A stretch of DNA of 64,000 nucleotides from contig BSBK01009268.1 of the NCBI GenBank assembly GCA_027943335.1, forward strand, positions 310,001 through 374,000, written 5' to 3'. The translations under genes were made by a program, and so were the position numbers. The stretch's first letter is position 1. Every line of letters begins with the position of its first letter. Positions 49,501 to 60,004 of this stretch are shown piece by piece. The stretch is from Chamaecyparis obtusa. Its lineage: Eukaryota > Streptophyta > Pinopsida > Cupressales > Cupressaceae. The notes under the pieces are model-generated. The model ran no database searches. It worked only from the letters and a program-made list of their open reading frames with translations, and was not told the origin of the DNA.

Positions 49501-50320
49501 CCGTCAAAGGTGTAAAATTGAAAGTGTCATGTGTTCATTAAAGGTGGATTACCCTCCAATCCATAAAGGTGTTTGTGCAACCCATCTACAAAATGTGGGT
49601 CCTCTTGAAATGCATAAAAGTGACAAAGTGATAACCCCACCAAAGGTGGAACTCCAACTTAAGGTGGAAAGGTGATAATGTGATAACAACACTAAAAGTG
49701 GGAATTCATATGTGTTCTTTAAGTGAACTTAAATAACATTTGTGTCTACAAGGAGAATAGCTTACTAGGTACTATAATTAAACATGCCAACACTCTCCTC
49801 AAGTGTGAATATAATGCACATATTTAAGATTTCATTTTTGAATGACAATGTGGAAAATTAGCTTTCAAAAGTGATTAACATCACACCTATATGTAATCCA
49901 CAAAGAGATAATGCAATTAAAGGTATTCATAAGAAATATTCTACGAATGGAAAAATTTATTCCTCACAACAATAATGTCATTCACAAAATTACGACCTAA
50001 AAACAACTACAATCATAAGGCATTGTTAATGACAATTTTCAATTTGGTTTCCATAAAAGAATACAAATTTCAAAGACCATCTAATTAGCATATAATCTAC
50101 TTTAAATGTGGAAGCCAAAAGTTGAGATCTTTATTGTTTATAATTTAAATCTTCAAGTGCACCCTGCTCATACTTTGACCTTCTCTATAGCTTGAGAAGC
50201 CTGCATCAACATGCAGTCAAATAAATTGAGTTTTCTCCAATATTATATATATGTTAAAAATCTTGTGTTTTGTGTTAATATTTTATATAAGAAAACCTTA
50301 ATGGTTAAAAATTTTTGATT
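46501..50320. other. AT-rich spacer 3' of the MATE gene
   Basis: No domains, RNA genes or terminal repeats recognised in 3.8 kb. A short ATGATAA run lies at about 48885-48912. Small open frames on both strands look random. Confidence 0.45.
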
Positions 50321-50419
50321 TCAAAATGCTTCTTCTCGATTCCATTTAGTCTTAAATGTAACAACACCTAGAATAATTGTCTACAGAGTAGTTCCAGAAA
50401 TCATACCAACCCAAATTCC
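50321..50419 (-). pseudogene. MATE exon 6 with a nonsense codon
   Basis: After acceptor GTGCAG it reads GIWVGMISGTTL-stop-TIILGVVTFKTKWNREEAF and ends TGA at 50323-50321. The family has GIWGGMIxGTxLQTxxL, so the internal TAG is a CAG-to-TAG change. This matches the terminal exon of plant MATE genes. Confidence 0.82.
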
Positions 50420-50517
50420 CTGCACTCTCAAAAGATTTCTTGTAAAATAAAATAAAATATTCAAATAAAATAGAAATAAAATAACTTAAATTTAAGTATG
50501 ATATAAAATAATTATAC

Positions 50518-51445
50518 CTTCACCCCAAAATCAAAATAGTATCCCAACAAGCATCCAAGGGGAATTCCAAATATGTAACAAGTGCCACGTAGTGGCCAAG
50601 TACTTGCCTTTAGTTTTATAAATAAATTTTATTTTAATTTTGATTTATATGTAAAGTGAATTTTTAATTATAATAATTTATAACTAAGTTTAATTTTAAT
50701 TTTAATTTATATGTAAAGTAATTATTTAATTATAAAAAATTATAAAATTATATAATTATAGTTCTAATAATATTTTTTAATTTTATAAATAATTATAAAA
50801 TATCATTTATAATTAATTTAAATTGTAAAATAGTTCTACTTATAATTAATTTTAATATTAATTATTTTGTCCAAATAACTCTTTTTCAACAATATTATAA
50901 TGTTATTCTATTAAATCTAAATTTATATAATATATATTAAAATAAATCTAAAAAATATTCAATATTTTATAATATAACAAAAATAGAAATATTATTTTAA
51001 TATAAGGAAAAACTTATCAATCTCTTAATAGGTATCTATAAAGTTGTAAACCATAAACCGAATAAAATCAGATGATATATAAATTAGATTGTATTATTTG
51101 AATGCACGATTTTCATGTACAATAAATAACAAACGTGGTACATTTTAATTGGTTCACTCCAGTAATAAGACCTCAAATGTATTAGCCAATCATATCACCA
51201 AAAAATAATTTTTACAAATTATAAACTTAAAAAATGAACATTTAGACTATAGAATATGTGTTATTTTTAACAAAATAAGAAAATACTAAATTATAATTGG
51301 TGCAAAGAATTAGTTTTAATCACTACTTAATCGAAGAAATGCAAAAAGTGATGCAATAGTACTTGCTAGCCTATTGGCAAGTACTAATAAGATGCTAACT
51401 TTATGTATGCCACTAGAGCTTGCCAACTTGCTCCTACTGCCACAC
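50518..51445 (-). pseudogene. MATE exon 5, split by an AT-rich insertion
   Basis: The first part, 51445 to about 51386, reads VAVGASWQALVAYIKLAS. The second, about 50578-50518, reads CYIFGIPLGCLLGYYFDFGVK and ends at a GTATAA donor. In the family these are contiguous (AYINxGCYYxFGLPLG). Between them are about 800 bp of very AT-rich DNA whose ends carry inverted copies of AGTACTTGCC at 50599-50608 and 51376-51385. Stops appear within a few codons of the breakpoint. Confidence 0.8.
50599..51385. mobile_element. AT-rich MITE-like insertion in MATE exon 5
   Basis: About 787 bp, mostly A, T and long TAATTTTAATT strings, bounded by AGTACTTGCC and its inverse GGCAAGTACT. The extended ends (CTTTAG and CCTATTGG side) are partly inverted too. 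No clear target duplication and no protein. It interrupts a normally continuous exon, which is the best support for insertion. Confidence 0.6.
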
Positions 51446-51528
51446 CTATAAGAATCATTTTAAAATTAATCAATATCAATTATTTATTCTAAATAAAAAA
51501 AATCAATAATAATGCAAGCGTTCATCAC

Positions 51529-51710
51529 CTCCAAAAATAAGTTGTATGCTATTTAAAAGCATGGTTAAAGCTAGTAGGGTTGCAAGCTTTGAAACAACTT
51601 TCATCACTTCTTCACTATTAGTAAATGCAACTGCAAATTCATTTCTTGTAATGTAGATCACAATCATTAGAATGGCCCCTATTATCAACTCCCACCCCAT
51701 TAGATTCATA
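51529..51710 (-). CDS. MATE exon 4, internally deleted
   Basis: The acceptor is CATACTGTAG. The exon starts with MNLMGWE directly joined to LIIGAILMIVIYITRNEFAV. In normal plant MATE proteins some 30-40 residues, with the helix and the RVSNELGAG motif, stand between these parts, so an in-frame deletion of about 100 bp has removed them. The rest (AFTNSEEVMKVVSKLATLLA, TMLLNSIQLIFGG) is normal. It ends GGAG with donor GTGATG. Confidence 0.85.
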
Positions 51711-51801
51711 CTACAGTATGAATGAACTTTTCTTAGTTAAATGAAATAATTTAGAAATATAAGTAATAAATATTTAAGGAAACTAATAGATGTGTACATA
51801 C

Positions 51802-51888
51802 CATATAGAAATGGCATCTACTGCAATTTTTGGATTGGTAAGATAGTCAGCCAAAAGTATTAGAAGGTTGAAATACCAGCATTCCAAA
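51802..51888 (-). CDS. MATE exon 3 (87 bp)
   Basis: Too short for a simple ORF search. After the acceptor TTATAACAG it reads LECWYFNLLILLADYLTNPK, then IAVDAISI, matching the helix-7 region and the VDAISICM block of plant MATE proteins. The donor is GTATGT at 51801. Phases on both sides are correct. Confidence 0.87.
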
Positions 51889-51969
51889 CTGTTATAAATG
51901 CAAAAACAAATGTGAAAAATCAATCACAAATTCAACCTGAAAAAATATTTAAAATAATAGACATTTTCT

Positions 51970-52042
<73 letters not shown>

Positions 52043-53243
52043 CATTTACAAGAAAATAATAGTACACATCTTCACAAAACATATAAGTAGATAAAAAATA
52101 ACATTTTAATTGTCCAAATGGAATTTGGGCCTAGATCAAAGAATATAATAGAAATAGTCACAAGTTTATGAAACCCTAATAAAAGAAAAGGAGAAGGGAA
52201 GACTCTAGGGAGAGTGGAGGAGAATGGATTTGATCGATACTATTGCTTAAGAACATAATAATGTACATATTTCAAAAGGAAGAAATCACGGCTATTAAAT
52301 TGCAATCGGTGGAGAGGAGAAACTGACATAAAGCACAAATAAGAAACTAAAGAGTAACACGAGGAAAATAAATTTAAAAGGAAGAGGGTCTAATCCAAAT
52401 GATGGGTTTCGATATTTCTGACTTGTTATTTATAGTAATCTAAAAGAAAAAATGGCTTAATATAAAATAATATCTTAAGAGTCTAAATAAGCTAGAGCCC
52501 CATCATAAAAGATAACACAATAATCAATTGGCCCAAAAGGTAATAAAAAGAAAAGGGAAAGGGAAATGGAAATGAATATTTTTGGGTCTACTGATAGCTT
52601 ATAGTAACACATGAGACTACTACATACTCCTTGGAGAGGCACCTAACTATACTACAAATGAGACATACATACCTTATCCCGTATAGAAGGTGACCTTTTT
52701 TTTAAGAGTACAACTTATCCACCACCATACAAAATGAAACTGTAGACCTCATCCCTTTTAGAAGGTGACCTCACTTTCAAGTGTACACTTTCTCTGCTAC
52801 CACATAGAGGGAGAGTCTAGGTGAAAGTTGGTCCACGTCATTGCTACAAATGAGACCCACATATCTTATCTCCTACAGTAGGTAACCTTTCTTTTAAGAG
52901 TACAATTTCTCCACCACCATAGAAAGTGAGAGTGTGGACCTCATCCCTTTAAGGATGACCTCTCTTGAAAGAGTACAACTTCTTCATCACCACATAAAGA
53001 AGGGATCTAGGTGAAAGTGGGAGAGCATGGACCTCATCTCTTTGGAGGTGATCTCTTTCGAGAGTACAACTTCTCCATCTCTACATAAAAGAAGGTTCTA
53101 GTAGAAGTAGAAGTGTGGACCTCCTCTCTTTAAAAGTGACCTCTTTGAAGAGTACAACTTATCCACCAGCACATAAAAAGAAAGCATAGATTAAAGTGGG
53201 TCCCATCATTGTTTCCTGATTGTCATTGAAATTTGGAACCGAC
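51889..53243 (-). other. MATE intron 2 with TA microsatellite and tandem repeats
   Basis: Bounded by GTCGGT and AACAG. A (TA)n run lies at about 51975-52040. At 52630-53180 five or six units of about 75-110 bp share GGTGACCTCT, AAGAGTACAACTT, TCCACCACCA and GTGGACCTCATCCCTTT. No gene inside. Confidence 0.75.
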
Positions 53244-53785
53244 CACAACATTACACCCGATGCTAATGAGAGGCGCAGGAAAGCTCCGAGGTTGCGGAAA
53301 GCTGCCCAGGTGAATCCTCCCCAGGCCTCTTTGAAGGTGCCGCTCAGAATATAGGCCAGCTGTGCCAACACAATGATCCACCATGAGATGTTCAGCATTA
53401 CCGCCTCTCCCCACAGTCCACATCCCCACTTAAATATAAGGAACCAGCTAAAGAGCACGTGGAAAACCAATGTTCCGCCAGCAATCATCGCCATGACTAA
53501 AACCTTGCTCTGCGCCTGCAAAAACTTTGCCAGCGGAAAAACCAATGAGTAAGCGAATAACTGCGGTAGCATCCACAGTGCGAATTTCCCTGCCAGTTCC
53601 GCAATGTCATCTTCTTCACTGATGAGCTTCAGAATCTGCTCCGCCCACACATAAATGGTGCACATAAGACAGGCGGTTGCGAATAATATAACAAAAGACC
53701 GCTGCATATATACTCCCAGCATCCGAAGTTGTTTGGCTCCGAATGCCTGCCCGCATAGAGTCTCCAACGCGCTGCCCATTCCCAG
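53244..53785 (-). CDS. MATE exon 2 (542 bp, helices about 3 to 6)
   Basis: The acceptor is TTACTGTTTCAG before CTGGGAATGGGC. The exon reads LGMGSALETLCGQAFGAKQL, then VYMQRSFVILFATACLMC, FALWMLPQLFAYSLVFPL, NISWWIIVLAQLAYILSG and RLSLASGVML. It ends TGTTGTG with donor GTCGGT at 53243; an open frame runs on past this point for 30 residues but loses all MATE similarity. The two spare bases TG join exon 3 to give Cys in LCLECWYF, exactly as in the family. The exon itself is intact. Confidence 0.9.
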
Positions 53786-56357
53786 CTGAAACAGTAAGAA
53801 CAGAAATCAAAACTTTTATTTTTTGAAAGCAGAAAATTGAGCTGAAATAATAATAACAGAAACCAAATCTTCATTTTTTTTTGAAAGCTGAAGAGTAATA
53901 TGAAATAATGAGAGCGGAGATAAAAATTCTTTTATGGTTCGAAAGCATAACAAAATAGAATCTTTTATTGTTCGACGGCGAACAGTGAAAGCAGAACAGT
54001 GATTTTAAATAATAAGAACAAAATCGAAGCTTTAGTTCAAGAGACGATGAGTTGAAATAATAGAACACAAATCAAAGCTTTTACTGTTTCAAAGAGGAAT
54101 AGTGAGCTGAAATAATATAACACAAATCAAAGTTTTTACTGTTTCAAAGCGGAACAGTGAGCTGAAATAATAAGAAGAAAAGATCAAATCGTCTTTTATT
54201 GTTTGAAAGAACAAAAGAGAACAGAGAGCACAACAATAAGCTGAAAATATCAGAACAAAATTCTGATTTTTCAAAAGCAGAACAGTGAGCCGAAATAATA
54301 AGAGCAAAAATCAACTCTTTTGTTGTTCAAAAGCAGATCAACTGAGCTCAAATACAAAGAACAAAAATCAACTCTGTTGTTCATCCACAGCAGAGTCGCA
54401 GACTGCGAGTTGAAATAATAAGAACAAAAATCTTATCTTTTATTGCTTGAAAGTGCAACATTCTTCTACAGCAGATAATGACTTAAAATGATAAGAACAC
54501 AAATCAAAGATTTTTTTGCTCGACAGCAGTACATTCAGCTGTAATAATTAAATTAAAAAATCATATCTTTTATTGCTTGAAATCACAACAGTAAGCGGAG
54601 ATAATTATAAGAAAACAAAATCGAAGCTCTTTTTAGTTAGAAGGAAAAATGAATCTTTCAGTGTTGGAAAGGGGAATAGCAAGTTGAAATAATAAAAATA
54701 TTTAAATCTTCTATTATTTTAAAGCAGAAGAGCAAGCTAAAATATTAAGAACAGAATTCAAATCCATCATTGATCGAAAGCTGAAATTCAAATCTTTTAA
54801 TTAAAAATTATAAGAGCAGAATTGAAATCTTTCATTGTTCCGAAGCAAATTAGCAAGCTGAAATAACGAAAAAAACAATCAAATCTGTTATCGCTGGAAA
54901 TCGTAAAAGCACGCTGAAATAATAAGAACACAAATAAAATCTTTTATTGTTCGGCAGGGTAACAGTGATATGAAAAAATAAGAACAAAACGTCAAATCTT
55001 TTATTGTTCGAAAGCACGAGAACAGTAATCTAAGAAAATAATTAAATGTTTTATTATTAGAAAATAGAAAAGTAAACTAGAATTCAAATCTTTTATTGTT
55101 CTAAAGTGAAAGAACCACCAGATCTGTGAGATAAAAATAAACACAGAAATACAATGAACAAAGTTGACTATAAATTCAATGGAGAAGTCAAGTACATGCA
55201 TAGAATGAAACCTAGTCCAACCATAAAAGGAGGGATAAATTGAAGTGGTGACAAAACAGCCTAAGAAACTACGATGACCACTAATTAAGATTAAAAACAT
55301 AAGTATAAATTAAATAATTACACTAACACAAAGGATAAAATTAAAATTCAAACCTTTAAAACTAAAATAATAAGAATAAAATTCTACAGACTCTGTGACT
55401 ATGTCATGGAGTATTGGTGTATCTTTGCATGTAAATATTCATTTTCTATATACATACAGGGAGCTATGGCTATTAAGATAGCACTTAACCAAAAAAAATA
55501 TTGTTTAAAAACAGAACAGTAGTCTGAAATAATGAGGAAAAAATTCAATGTTTTATCATTTGAAAATAGAATAGTAAGCGCCTAAAATAGTAAAGACATA
55601 ATTCAAATCTTTTATAGCTCCAAAGCAGAACAGTAAGCCGAAACAATAAAGAAAAAATTAATCTTTAATTATGCAGAACAGTAAAAGTAAAGTAATAAGA
55701 ATAAAATTTAAATCTTAGACTAAAATAAAAACAAAAATAGATCTGTTATTGTTTGAGAGCTGAACAGTAAGCTGAAATAATAACAACAAAATTTAAATCA
55801 TTAATTATTTTAAGACTGATTGTTTGAAAGTTGAACAGTAAGCTGAAATAATGATTGTTCTAATTATTTCAGTTTACTGTTCTGTTTTAAGATTGTAAAA
55901 GATTTTAATTCTTTTATTATAATTTCTGCTCGCTATTCTGATTTCTCGTTAAAAGATTTGATTTCTTTTCACTTTTTGTCAGCTTCCAGAGTTTTGTTCT
56001 TATTACTTCAGCTTATTGTTCTGATCTAATTTTATTGTTGGAAATCAGAACAATAAGCTGAAACAATGAGAACAAAATTCTGGAAGCTGACGAAAAATGA
56101 AAAGAACTCAAATCTTCTAACGAGAAATCAGAATAGCGAGCTGAAATAATAATAGAAGAGATAAAATCTTTTACAATCTTAAAGCAGAACAGTAAACTAA
56201 AATAATTAGAACAAATTTGTTCAAAAGCAAAAACTGTAAGCTCAAAAATCATTTTTGTATCGTTCAAAGCAGAACAGTGAGTTCAAAAAATATGTGGAAA
56301 ATAAAATCCTTTATTGTTTGAAAGAAGAACAGTATACATACAGAAGTTATCTCTTAC
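53786..56357 (-). repeat. MATE intron 1, filled with splice-acceptor-like repeats
   Basis: More than twenty degenerate units of roughly 55-70 bp. On the plus strand each has a version of CAGAACAGTGAGCTGAAATA, then ATAAGAACAAAAATCAAATC and TTTTATTGTTCGAAAG. On the coding strand each therefore has TTCTTATTATTTCAGCT, close to the true acceptor TTCTTACTGTTTCAGCT at 53786-53795. A less repetitive part lies at about 55090-55500. A long inverted repeat is at 55854-56216. Confidence 0.82.
55854..56216. repeat. Long inverted repeat (foldback) in MATE intron 1
   Basis: The left arm 55854-56025 and right arm 56044-56216 are inverted copies at roughly 90% identity by eye, with an 18-bp loop. Shared landmarks include TTACTGTTCTG near the outer ends, CGCTATTCTGATTTCTCGTT in the middle, and CAGCTTATTGTTCTGAT at the inner ends. 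The pre-mRNA could form a hairpin of about 170 bp. Confidence 0.88.
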
Positions 56358-56639
56358 CATGACTCCAAATGAGAGGGCAGCGATTACAGAGTTTTCAATT
56401 GAAACAGCAGCCAATTCGAGATCGCCGATATGACCAGCGAAGGTCTGCGTAATGGCTCCAAGTGAGTATTGACAGAGGGAGGTGAAAATAGAAGGGCCTG
56501 CAAGGTACCATAGCTTCTTCGATTCTTTCCAGCTTGCTTCGAGAAGTCCATTCCATCCTTCAATGGCCGGAATATCCTCTCCAAACTCAGCATTGCCATT
56601 ATTATGGATTAAAGATAACTTAAGACTCTCCTCGTCCAT
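56358..56639 (-). CDS. MATE exon 1 (94 codons, N-terminus and first helices)
   Basis: Starts MDEESLKLSLIHNNGNAEFG, a hydrophilic N-terminus, then LWYLAGPSIFTSLC and the GHIGDLELAAVSIENSVIAA segment of the first two helices, ending FGVM. The donor GTAAGAG at 56357-56351 is near consensus. No damage is seen in this exon. Confidence 0.88.
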
Positions 56640-56734
56640 GGCCGCTTGAAGCGAAGAAATGCTCAAGGGCACGAAATTACAGAGGAACGCACTTCTTATT
56701 ATGAAAAATTAATAAAACAGTAAAAAGCGAAATA

Positions 56735-56742
56735 CCTTTATA
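56735..56742 (-). promoter_or_regulatory. Candidate TATA box of the MATE gene
   Basis: TATAAAGG on the minus strand, about 96 bp upstream of the ATG at 56639. Position and sequence fit a plant core promoter. No transcript evidence is available. Confidence 0.5.
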
Positions 56743-56978
56743 GAATCTGAATTCCGTTTTAAGAGAATATATACCACATATTTCTGTAGAGCAGTCAAAA
56801 TTTGTGGACGATTAGGTCAAAGCATGTGGAAGATTAGAATGTTAGTTATGAATGTCTATCACCGACAATTGTAGCTCAATGATGGGGAAATAAATGAAAA
56901 GCAAATTGTTAGTGGCATTTATTTATTTATTTTAAATGTTTGTGGTTCAATTAGGAATTGGTTGGCCTCAATTTAGGT

Positions 56979-58302
56979 GTGAGATTGAAAGCTGGATAAT
57001 ATTTAGATTATTCTATTTTAAAATTGGAGACACTAATGACATTATTCATAGAATGTCTAGCTTACAAAGATATTCAAACTAATTGCATAGAGATTTTAAA
57101 CTATAATAAAAATTGTAAAATACTTAAAAAAAGAGATGGAAATGTACTATTGATAGTCTTTTTTTAAGCTTTTAACCTTATTATCTCATAGATATTATTA
57201 AAAAAATTCATTCATTCATAGTACTACTCAATTTATGAATACATGACATTGATTTTCAAAGTGGCCTATTTTCTTTTTGAATTGGGAAAATTATTATTAA
57301 AGATTTTATACAAGAATTGATTATTATATATTTATAATTTTTTATTACATATTATACATTTATATTTTAAAATTCATTTTATATTTTATTAAAATAAATA
57401 AAAGTGTCAAAATAAGTAACTTAATCTATAATTGAGAAAGCATTTTATTTTTCTCAATAGTTTTTATTTGTATGTCATAATATTATAATCTCAAATGTCT
57501 CTAAAGTAGACACATCATACCCTCAACCTTCTTTGAGGTGTTTGATTCCAAATGAGGCATTATTTGATTGCACAAAAGCAAAATGAAGTCCATGTTAACA
57601 CTTCACATTAGCTAATTCTCCAATTCCTTTCTATCTACATTTGGTACAATAGGAATGAATTTTCTTTTGTCTTATTTGTGACTTAGTTATTCTCACATTT
57701 CTCGATAGTCTTGGGTTAATTAGGGTAAATTCACAATTCTATAAGTTAATCTAAGATATGTTTCAAATAGATCCATCCATAAGGTTAAGAATATATTCTT
57801 AGTGTATAATTGTCATATCTAAATATTATTAGTAACTAGTGTGTATATGAAAATTGGATCATGCAACAAGAAAAATAGTATTAATCTACTTTATTCATAA
57901 TTTAATGCAATATTTAAATATACAAAAATATTAATGAAAAAAAAATTATCAAATTGGTTCTGACCCTTGATGTCAAATGTCTTCATTTGGTTCGTGGATG
58001 GAGATGGTGGATGGATTGAGGTGAAATCAATTGGGGAGATAACCCTTGGATAAAGTAGAGGGATGTGATGTAAAAGGGGTAGTTTAAAGATTATTCTTGA
58101 GCAATGGACAAGTCCTTTTACTTGTGTGACATGGTACTAAAGCCATGCCATATGTACTGATACATGTATGGAAATGAGATGGCAGGCCCATGGATTCAAC
58201 CTAATGTCTCACAACCTATTACATAACATTGGAACACACATAAGATAAGATACAATTCTAATTTAAAAGAGTTGAACACTTCCAGTTTACGTTCCTTTAT
58301 TG
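56979..58302. repeat. 1.32-kb direct repeat, copy A
   Basis: Matches 58679-60004 across its whole length with an offset of exactly 1700 bp at the left end. Begins GAGATTGAAAGCTGGATAAT. No coding domain. Confidence 0.9.
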
Positions 58303-58397
58303 TAATGTTCACGACCACACTCCCAGAAAGAAAGATTGCCACGCTACTATTACACATCCCTTCTGAGTCCGTACAGAGAAGAAGGCGAGGTGCCCGA

Positions 58398-58678
58398 AGG
58401 TCATACGGTGAAGTAGGGTGGTCGTACGGTGTTAACCAGAAGATCATACAAGACAAATGAAGGTCGTACAATGATGTATGGGTCATGTACGGTGCCAATA
58501 GGAGGGTCGTATAGAATTACTTGGACACCGTACGGGATTAGCAGAGAGGACCGCACGCTCTTGCCTGGTGGCTGTATGGTCACGCCTGGTGGCCATACGG
58601 TGTTGCAGGGGAGACCGTACGGAGTTATTTGTAGACCGTACTGGCTAGTGGAAAGCTGTACGGGAAAGTCGTATGGTA
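58398..58678. repeat. CCGTACGG minisatellite, about 14 units of 20-22 bp
   Basis: Each unit has a version of the self-complementary core CCGTACGG (GTCGTACGGTG, ACCGTACGGG, GCCATACGGTG, GACCGTACGGAG) spaced about 20-22 bp. It is much richer in G and C than the surroundings. An open frame of 88 codons across it is a by-product of the repeat. Confidence 0.78.
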
Positions 58679-60004
58679 GTGAGATTGAAAGTTAGATAAT
58701 ATTTAGATTATTCTACTTTAAAATTGGAGACATTAATAACTTTACTTAGAGAGTGTCTAGCTTATAAGGATATTCAAACTAATTGCATAGAGATTTTAAA
58801 CTATAATAAAAATTGTAAAATACTCTTTAAAAAAAAGGAGATGGAAATGTACTATTGATAGTCTTTTTTAAACTTTTAATCTTAATATCTCATAGATATA
58901 ATTAAAAAGATTCATTCATTCATAGTACTAAATTTATGAATATATGACATTAATTTTCAAAGTCGTCTATTTTCTTTTTGATTTGGTAAAATTATTATTA
59001 AATATTTTATACAAGAATTGATTATTATCTATTTAAAAAAGTTTATTACATATTATACATTTATATTTTAAAATTCATTTTATATTTTATTAAAATAAAT
59101 AAAAGTGTTCAAATAAGTAACTTAATCTATAACTGAGAAAGGATTTTGTATTTCTCAATAGTTTTTATTTGTATGTCATAATATTATAATCTCAAACGTC
59201 TCTAAAATGGACACATCATACCCTCAACCTTCTTTGAGGTGTTTGATTCCAAATGAGGCATTATTTGATTGTACAAACACAAAATGAAGTCCATGTTAAC
59301 ACTTCAGTCTAGCCAGTTCTCCTATTCATTTCTATCTACATTTGGTACAATAGGAATGAATTTTGTTTTGTCTTATTTTTGACTTAGTTGTTCTCACATT
59401 TTTGGAGAGTCTTGGGTTAATTAGGGTAAATTCACATAAGTTAATCTAAGATATGTTTCAAATAGATCTATCCATAAGGTTCAAAATATATCCTAGGTGT
59501 AAAATTGTCATATCCAAATATTATTAGTAACTAGTGTGTGTATGAAAATTGAAGCATGCAACAAGAAAAATAGTATTGATCTACTCTATTCATAATTTAA
59601 ATGCAAATTTTGAATACACAAAAATAATTAACAGAAATTAATGAAAAAAAGGGTCTCAAATTGGTTGTGACCCTTGATGTCAAATTCCTTCATTTGGTTC
59701 GTGGATGGAGATGGTAGATGGATTGAGGTGAAACCAATGGGGGAGATAACCCTTGGATAAAGTAGAGGGATGTGATGTAAAAGGGATAGTTTAGATTATT
59801 CTTGAGCAATGGACAAGTCCTTTTACTTGTGTGGCATGGTACTAAATTCATGCCATATGCGCTGATATGTATGGAAATGAGATGGCAGGCCCATAGATGC
59901 AACCTAATATCTCACAACCCTTCACATAACATTGGAACACACATAAGTTAAGATACAATCCTAATTTAAAAGAATTGAACACTTAAGTTTATGTTCCTTT
60001 ATTG
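58679..60004. repeat. 1.32-kb direct repeat, copy B
   Basis: Begins GAGATTGAAAGTTAGATAAT and ends AGTTTATGTTCCTTTATTG, parallel to copy A with roughly 5-8% substitutions and small indels. Confidence 0.9.

Larger units (their letters stand above)
50321..56639 (-). pseudogene. MATE/DETOXIFICATION efflux transporter, broken six-exon gene
   Basis: MATE transporters are 12-helix membrane carriers that export organic cations, flavonoids or toxins using proton or sodium gradients; plant members sit in the plasma or vacuolar membrane. Exons on the minus strand: 56639-56358, 53785-53244, 51888-51802, 51710-51529, 51445 to about 50518 (interrupted) and 50419-50321. Exons 1-4 join in phase across GT/AG introns. 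The ATG at 56639 has a strong context (GCGGCCATGG); the open frame upstream of it has only a GTG. Family hallmarks include AGPSIFTSLCQYSLGAITQTFAG, here split between AGPSIFTSL and ITQTFAGHIGDLELAAVS, then GMGSALETLCGQAFGA, KFLQAQSK and NEFAVAFTNSEEV. Defects: exon 4 lacks the RVSNELGAG segment, exon 5 is interrupted, exon 6 has a stop. The subfamily and substrate cannot be told. Confidence 0.9.

Noticed and set aside
51975..52040. TA run as an origin or regulatory signal
   Set aside because: A plain dinucleotide microsatellite in an intron.
53159..53243. Extension of the MATE exon 2 frame to a stop at 53159
   Set aside because: Similarity to the family ends exactly at 53244, where a GT donor joins in phase to exon 3.
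56640..56672. Upstream start of the MATE frame at 56672
   Set aside because: The codon there is GTG; the ATG at 56639 has a strong context and a typical MATE N-terminus.
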